Under the pieces are notes generated by a model, which was not told the DNA's origin, ran no database searches, and worked only from the letters and a program-made list of their open reading frames with translations. Positions 54,021 through 58,763 of a stretch of 58,763 bases of DNA are shown here, in pieces (positions within the stretch are counted from its first letter, which is position 1; each line of letters begins with the position of its first letter). The position numbers and the translations under genes are program-made. Source of the stretch: Sulfurovum sp. (GTDB taxonomy: Bacteria; Campylobacterota; Campylobacteria; Campylobacterales; Sulfurovaceae); NCBI GenBank assembly GCA_027068435.1, contig JAMOTA010000001.1:1-58763 (forward strand), in the 5' to 3' direction.

Positions 54021-54791
54021 CTATTTTAGTTTAAAAAACGTACTTCCACTTCCTGAAAAGAACCAATCTTTTGTATCTAGTTTCTCTAACTCTGGGTAAG
54101 CTACAAGAGCAGCAGGGTAGAGGTCATTGAGTGCTATGGGGTCTGGAACTAGATTCAAGATAGTTTTTGAGTCTAGCTGATCCCACCCAAAGAATGATGT
54201 AGGGTTAATGTGTTGAAGTAGGTATTTGTTAAATGTTTTATAGACCACTGAAGTGTCACAAGCGATATGTGGTGTGAAAAGTTCTAGCTCTAAAGGAGGC
54301 TCTTCAAAAGGTTTAACAATCTCTCCAAAACCTGATACATTAGCAGAGTTATAGTTGTAAACAAAAAATGGTACATCAGCACCAACTAGACTTCCTATTT
54401 TGGCTAAAGTATCTGGGTCTAGTTCTAAGTGACACACATCATTTACTAAACGCATAAAAGCAGCAGCATCAGAACTTCCTCCACCTAGTCCTGCTTGACT
54501 AGGGATGTTTTTTGTTACAAGCACTTTATGTTCTTTAAAGAACGATACTAATTCTTGACTTTGTGTATGCTCTTGGAGTGCTGTGTATGCTTTGTGTATG
54601 GTGTTTGATTCTAAAGAGATGTTATCACACCCCTCTATCGTAAAAGTTTCAGAGTTTGAGGGTTCAAAACTGATAATATCATAAAGATGGTTGACCTTTA
54701 CAAACCTTGAGAGTAGGGTATGATAACCCTCTTTTTGACCCTTGATTTTTAAAAATATATTGACTTTTGCGTAAGCTTTGATAGTGTGCAT
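54021..54791 (-). CDS. ispE: 4-diphosphocytidyl-2-C-methyl-D-erythritol kinase
   Basis: 256 residues of the GHMP kinase superfamily with A-Y-A-K-V-N-I-F-L near the start and the ATP loop P-S-Q-A-G-L-G-G-G-S-S-D-A-A-A. IspE phosphorylates CDP-ME in the non-mevalonate isoprenoid pathway. It is divergent from the RiPP exporter, about 120 bases away. Confidence 0.95.
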   Translation of the reverse strand: MHTIKAYAKVNIFLKIKGQKEGYHTLLSRFVKVNHLYDIISFEPSNSETFTIEGCDNISLESNTIHKAYTALQEHTQSQELVSFFKEHKVLVTKNIPSQAGLGGGSSDAAAFMRLVNDVCHLELDPDTLAKIGSLVGADVPFFVYNYNSANVSGFGEIVKPFEEPPLELELFTPHIACDTSVVYKTFNKYLLQHINPTSFFGWDQLDSKTILNLVPDPIALNDLYPAALVAYPELEKLDTKDWFFSGSGSTFFKLK

Positions 54792-54912
54792 GATGTACCT
54801 TAAGATTAAAATAATACGTTATAGTTTAAATTATAGCATAATAGCTTTAGTAACCAATAATTGAATTTTTGTTATACTCCCGTAAAATATAAGCGTTATA
54901 CATAGGTAAAAT

Positions 54913-56676
54913 ATGAGAGAAAACTATACATTTACAAGCCTCTTCATGCAAGTAAAGAGCCAAAAAAAAGATTTTTGGTTGAGTAGCTTGTATGGGCTGT
55001 GTGTTACGCTGTTACTTCTACCTATCCCACTACTACTTCCCCTACTTATAGATGAAGTGTTACTTCACAATGAAGGAAAACTCACAGAGTTTATCAGCAC
55101 ATACTTTGATACGAAAGAGGTGGCTATTTATGTCTTATTGGTACTGGTTGTGGTACTGTTTTTACGTATATCTGCATACTTTTTTAGTAATAAAAAAACA
55201 TTTTATACCATTAAAATCACCCAAAACATTGCTTACAGTTTACGTCAACGTATTTTAAAACATTTAGAACGAGTCTCTATCTCAGAGTATGAGAGTTTAA
55301 AATCAGGAGGTATCTCCTCTAAAATGGTGCAAGATGTAGGAAGTATTAGTCTAATGGTAGGGCAGTTTGTTAGTGTGCTTTTAAGTGCATCTTTCATGAT
55401 AATAGGTATTGTTATTGTCATGCTATGGATGAATTGGATGTTGGCACTTTTAGTTTTTATCTTAAATCCATTCTTCTTAGCTTTTGCTAAAATCTTAGGA
55501 CGAAGAACAGCAAAGTTGTTTCGCTCTCAACATGAGGCGTATGATATGTATCATGAACTTCTAACAGAGACACTTGAACTTTTTATACAAGTACGTGCTA
55601 GTAACCAAGAGAGAAATCTCTTTGGTCGCTTAAAGCAACATGCCAAAGAGATAGAGCGTGCTTCTTTAGAGTATGGATACAAAGCAGCATCGGCTAAAAA
55701 TGCTTCTACACTACTAACCAATACAGTTGTAGATATTTTTCGTGCTTTAGGCATCATGGCAGTGGCGTATTCAGATTTGAGTATCGGTATGATGATTGCA
55801 TTTTTATTTTACCTCTCTACTTTGGTTTCGCCTACTCAACAGCTTATAGGTTTAGTAATGGCGTACCAAAATACAAAACCTGCTTTAGAACGTATCAACC
55901 ATCTTCTCTCTTTAGAGCATGAACCTAGCTACTTACCTAAACATAATCCATTTGAACATAGAGAGAGTTGCTCTGTTACACTTAAAGATGTATCGTTCTC
56001 TTATACAAAAGGTAAGCAAGTGTTACACCATGTAAACATAGAGGCAAAAGAGGGGCAAAAGATAGCACTGGTAGGGGAGAGTGGAAGTGGAAAGAGTACA
56101 TTAGCTCAGATATTAGTAGGTCTCTACACACCCCAAAAAGGAAGCATAACATACGCAGATACACCCATCGAGCAGATAGGCTTAGGAGTTGTACGTGACC
56201 ATGTCTCACTCATGCTACAACAAGTACTCTTTTTTGATGATACTATCGCTATGAATCTAACTTTAGGGAAAAATAGAAGTGATGAAGCACTCTACCAAGT
56301 GTTAGAAGTGGCACAACTTAAAGCTTTTGTTATAGGCTTAGATGAAGGGCTTCAGACACGTATGGGTAAAAATGGCATACGCCTCTCTGGTGGTCAGCGT
56401 CAACGTCTAGCTATTGCAAGACTTATACTCTCCCACCCAAAAGTGGTTATCTTCGATGAAGCTACCTCTGCACTTGATAATGAAACAGAGTTTAAACTCT
56501 ATGAAACACTACTCCCTTTTTTGAAAAACAGAACCACTATTATTATCGCTCATCGTACGACTACTATTAAACAAGCTGATTATATCTATCTTATGGAAAA
56601 TGGACGTGTAAAAGCAGAAGGCTCTTATGCGATGCTTTTTGCTAAAGGGTTGTTAAAAGAGGATTTTGATGTCTAA
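54913..56676 (+). CDS. ABC exporter (permease-ATPase fusion) of the RiPP cluster
   Basis: 587 residues. Six hydrophobic helices in the first 310 residues, without an N-terminal C39 peptidase domain; then an ATPase domain with Walker A G-E-S-G-S-G-K-S-T, signature L-S-G-G-Q-R-Q-R-L and Walker B V-V-I-F-D-E-A-T-S-A-L-D. It is the 'D' exporter of a lasso-peptide type cluster: it precedes the B2 protease, precursor and cyclase genes on the same strand and overlaps the B2 gene by 8 bases. It probably exports the mature peptide and may give immunity. Confidence 0.88.
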   Translation: MRENYTFTSLFMQVKSQKKDFWLSSLYGLCVTLLLLPIPLLLPLLIDEVLLHNEGKLTEFISTYFDTKEVAIYVLLVLVVVLFLRISAYFFSNKKTFYTIKITQNIAYSLRQRILKHLERVSISEYESLKSGGISSKMVQDVGSISLMVGQFVSVLLSASFMIIGIVIVMLWMNWMLALLVFILNPFFLAFAKILGRRTAKLFRSQHEAYDMYHELLTETLELFIQVRASNQERNLFGRLKQHAKEIERASLEYGYKAASAKNASTLLTNTVVDIFRALGIMAVAYSDLSIGMMIAFLFYLSTLVSPTQQLIGLVMAYQNTKPALERINHLLSLEHEPSYLPKHNPFEHRESCSVTLKDVSFSYTKGKQVLHHVNIEAKEGQKIALVGESGSGKSTLAQILVGLYTPQKGSITYADTPIEQIGLGVVRDHVSLMLQQVLFFDDTIAMNLTLGKNRSDEALYQVLEVAQLKAFVIGLDEGLQTRMGKNGIRLSGGQRQRLAIARLILSHPKVVIFDEATSALDNETEFKLYETLLPFLKNRTTIIIAHRTTTIKQADYIYLMENGRVKAEGSYAMLFAKGLLKEDFDV

Positions 56677-57127
56677 AACAGTTTTAAAAATAAAAAAATT
56701 TATAGCATTACCACATAGAGAAAAAATCTTTTTTTTTGAAGCCATACTCATTTTGGGTATGATGCGTATAGCTATCTTACTCTTTAGTTTTAAGTTTTTA
56801 AGTCGTAAACTTCATCTCGTTACTACGCATACGAAACCCACAAAAGTCACTGATTTTGAGTTAGAGATAGCAGTAGCCATAGGTAAAAGCATAGAAAAAT
56901 CAGCACAACATACCCCATGGGAAAGTGCTTGTTTAGTCAAAGCCTTTACGGCATATAAGATGCTAAAAAAACGTGGTATCTCGGGGCGTTTTTATATAGG
57001 TGTAAACAAAGATAAGCAAAAAAAAAGCGAGATAAAATCTCACGCATGGACAGACTGTAACCAAACCATACTTACAGGAAAAAGTGGACATGAAATGTAT
57101 ATGGTGCTTTCTATTTATCAGTGGTAA
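56669..57127 (+). CDS. Lasso-peptide B2-type leader protease
   Basis: I choose the ATG at 56669 (M-S-K-T-V-L), 6 bases after AGAGGA; an in-frame TTG precedes it. The 152-residue product has a hydrophobic segment (25-43) and a transglutaminase-like cysteine protease domain with Cys88 (P-W-E-S-A-C-L-V-K-A), His125 (S-H-A-W) and Asp129 (T-D-C). This is the Cys-His-Asp triad of lasso B2 proteins, which remove the leader peptide. The usual RRE partner (B1) is not found before the window ends; it may lie downstream. Confidence 0.88.
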   Translation: MSKTVLKIKKFIALPHREKIFFFEAILILGMMRIAILLFSFKFLSRKLHLVTTHTKPTKVTDFELEIAVAIGKSIEKSAQHTPWESACLVKAFTAYKMLKKRGISGRFYIGVNKDKQKKSEIKSHAWTDCNQTILTGKSGHEMYMVLSIYQW

Positions 57128-57176
57128 CGTATATTATCTAAAATGATATTGTGTACGGTTACTCTTAGGTTAAGAC

Positions 57177-57210
57177 AAAATAAGATAAAATAAGATAAAG
57201 GGGTTCCCCC
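57177..57210 (+). repeat. AT-rich 10-bp repeat and GGGG/CCCC palindrome in the RiPP leader
   Basis: AAAATAAGAT occurs twice head-to-tail (57177-57196), followed by AAAGGGGTTCCCCC. The GGGG/CCCC arms (57200-57210) could form a short hairpin before the precursor gene. The function is unknown; it may terminate part of the exporter/protease transcript or regulate the precursor level. Confidence 0.4.
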
Positions 57211-57235
57211 ATAATATTAGATAAAAGGAAGAGAA

Positions 57236-57388
57236 ATGATAGAAGAAAAAACAACCGTAGAAGAGACATTAAAAAAAAGTTACTCACAACCAGAATTACA
57301 AATTGTAGGAAAAATGAATCGTATTATTAAAAAAGATGCATCAGATATAGATGGTGGTACTTTTGCGAATGATGCTGAGCCTTCTTAA
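57236..57388 (+). CDS. RiPP precursor peptide with lasso-type leader
   Basis: A 50-residue ORF with AAAAGGAAG 5-6 bases before its ATG. Residues 16-25 read Y-S-Q-P-E-L-Q-I-V-G, an exact match to the lasso leader recognition motif Y-x-x-P-x-L-x-x-x-G. The end is acidic: D-A-S-D-I-D-G-G-T-F-A-N-D-A-E-P-S. The Thr usually found at leader position -2 is missing at the normal spacing. If the core starts at Gly40, Asp46 could close a 7-residue ring, but only four tail residues remain. Its place between the B2 protease and cyclase genes supports the assignment; the product class is uncertain. Confidence 0.78.
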   Translation: MIEEKTTVEETLKKSYSQPELQIVGKMNRIIKKDASDIDGGTFANDAEPS

Positions 57389-57523
57389 AATAGTAGAGCT
57401 ATAATTATTTCAAGTATAAAAGAGATTTATTCTAAAGTTGCACTTTATAACAAAGAGCATTTAGTAAAAAAATTAGATATAAAAAGTAATGAATATAAGA
57501 GCAATCAACTCCTTGCTCTAGCC
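57389..57523 (+). pseudogene. Frame-broken N-terminal part of the cyclase
   Basis: After the precursor stop the same frame reads I-I-I-S-S-I-K-E-I-Y-S-K-V-A-L-Y-N-K-E, which looks like a cyclase N-terminal domain but has no start codon. At 57481-57484 (four A) it shifts to another frame, giving N-Q-L-L-A-L-A-Y-E-K-W-G (a typical asparagine-synthase-family segment), and at the A5 run 57537-57541 it shifts back. In the main frame there is a TAG at 57518. Confidence 0.6.
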
Positions 57524-58763
57524 TATGAAAAATGGGGAAAATCTCTTTTTACTCAGTTAGATGGCGACTATGCATTTGCATTTTATATAAGTAACACAGA
57601 CTCCTACTTTGCCGCGCGTGATCCTCTAGGGATTAAGGCACTCTATTATGTAAAAACCTCCTTAGGATACAAATTTTCTTCAAGTGTATCAGAACTTCTT
57701 AACTTACAAGATGTATCTAAAAAGCCCAATATCGATGCCATGAAAAGTATGTTAAAAAGCCGTGAAGTAGCATATGAAGAGACGATGTATGATGGCATCT
57801 TTCGAGTACCTCCAGGCTATTTTATACGTATCCAAAATGACAAACTAGAACATATACGCTACTGGTACCCAGAAAAAATAAAAAGAGATTATGATATTAC
57901 TCCAAAAGAAGCTAGTCAAAAGCTCCAATATCTCTTAACCAAAGCCATAGATAAACGTATCGATACATTAAAACAGAGTGCTTTTGAAGTAAGTGGGGGG
58001 TTGGACTCTTCGTCTATTGTTTCACTGTTAGCACAAAAAGTAGATGCATCTAACATAGAGAGTTACTCTATGCAACTTGATGGGTTAAAGTGTGATGAGA
58101 GTGAATATGTTGATAGTATCATAGAAAAATATGGTATTAGTCATAAAAAAGTTTCATGTGAAAAGTTAGATTATTATAAAAAGTACAGACTTAGTGAACT
58201 TTATGCTATAAGCAGTGATTGGCCTATTGTAGTTACATCTGCTAACGGTCTAGAGATGTTTTATCGTATGCAATTAGATAAAAAAAATATGATTATTACT
58301 GGTCAAGGTGGTGATGAACTCTTTGGACGTAATGAATATGGCTTTTATGAACTTTTTATTAGAGGTCAATTTATGAGTCTTTATAAAGAGTTAAACGTGT
58401 TAAAAAGACCTTTTAATGCGATAAAAAGATATATTATTAAACCATTACTTGGAGTTAAAATATTATCTTTATTTAGAAAAATTTTAAAAAAAGAGAAATT
58501 TTCTAGCATTAAACTTAAAAGCAAAATAGTAAATTTTACAGATAAAATTGGTGTATCTAATCTTGCTTTAAAAAGAGACATAGATCTTCTTAGTTCTGTG
58601 CAACATATTACCATAGCAGACTCTAATTTTCTACATCCTATAGAGTCAAATTTTAATGTAGAGTTTCGTCATCCATTTTACGATTTAGAACTTGTAGAAT
58701 TCTCACTCTCTTTGCCTCCTGCATTTAAATATACAGAGGGTAAAAGTAAATGGATATTTAGGG
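57524..58763 (+). CDS. Asparagine-synthase-like lasso cyclase (3' partial, 5' damaged)
   Basis: Open from an ATG at 57524 through the end of the window, so the C-terminus is missing. It has the N-terminal domain remnant L-D-G-D-Y-A-F-A-F, R-D-P-L-G-I-K, V-P-P-G-Y-F, then the ATP PP-loop S-G-G-L-D-S-S-S-I, the G-Q-G-G-D-E-L-F motif and the conserved F-R-H-P-F-Y-D ... L-P. This fold adenylates the core Asp/Glu side chain and forms the macrolactam in lasso peptides (C protein). The ATG lacks a clear ribosome binding site and would drop the first 60 or so residues; see the preceding entry for the frame disruptions. Confidence 0.85.

Noticed and set aside
57464..57475. A7 heptamer (A AAA AAA in the precursor frame) as a programmed -1 frameshift site producing a precursor-cyclase fusion
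   Set aside because: It lies after the precursor TAA at 57386, so ribosomes would first need readthrough. The -1 frame also runs into a TAA at about 57592 unless a second shift occurs at 57541. It cannot give the cyclase alone.

Overview
The window is AT-rich, gene-dense bacterial DNA from a member of the Campylobacterota, most like the marine sulfur- and hydrogen-oxidising Sulfurovum/Sulfurimonas type. This assignment is an inference. It rests on the codon use, the many short CxxCH cytochromes and GC-G lipoproteins, the ffh / rpsP-khpA-rimM-trmD-rplS block, a glnA whose adenylylation tyrosine is replaced by phenylalanine, and gene content I associate with that phylum. I saw no rRNA gene, tRNA gene or CRISPR array.

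Layout. 1-9.3 kb: the end of an RND efflux pump, a DUF2202 lipoprotein, the septal peptidoglycan set ftsI (minus) / ftsW-murG (plus), a cytochrome c'-like protein, and an orphan response regulator between two lipoproteins. 9.3-16.4 kb: a minus-strand run of two outer-membrane barrel proteins, a DUF3604 hydrolase, an arylsulfatase, a parvulin-type foldase and a HupE/UreJ-like membrane protein, flanked by 17-bp inverted repeats. 16.5-18.7 kb: an eight-haem cytochrome with HEAT and TPR repeats. 18.8-28.3 kb is an accessory/defence region: an AbiEii-type nucleotidyltransferase operon, a RelBE/Phd-type pair, a dispersed palindromic repeat family, an ORF6N protein, a Septu-like ATPase/HNH pair with a damaged 5' end, a DUF2130 protein, a flavoprotein reductase and a MazF/PemK pair.

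28.4-54.8 kb is mostly housekeeping: alaS, maf, a BioF-like enzyme, PBP1A, glnA, a HisJ-type phosphatase, a U32 protein, purE, glyQ, Nif3, a zinc-ribbon coiled coil, waaA, two RluA-type pseudouridine synthases, ffh, the rpsP operon, smpB, a desaturase and ispE. It is interrupted between purE and glyQ by an AT-rich two-gene cassette, an ATPase plus a PD-(D/E)xK-like protein, which is a candidate defence module.

54.9-58.8 kb (running off the end) is a RiPP cluster of lasso-peptide type: ABC exporter, B2 leader protease, a 50-aa precursor that is not a conventional ORF call, and an asparagine-synthase-like cyclase. The precursor has the exact Y-x-x-P-x-L-x-x-x-G leader recognition motif, but a short acidic core that does not look like a normal threaded lasso. 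The cyclase is intact through its PP-loop and synthase domain, but its 5' end is split by small frame changes and lacks an evident start codon. This cluster, the purE-glyQ cassette and the repeat-flanked sulfatase cluster are the most interesting parts of the window.
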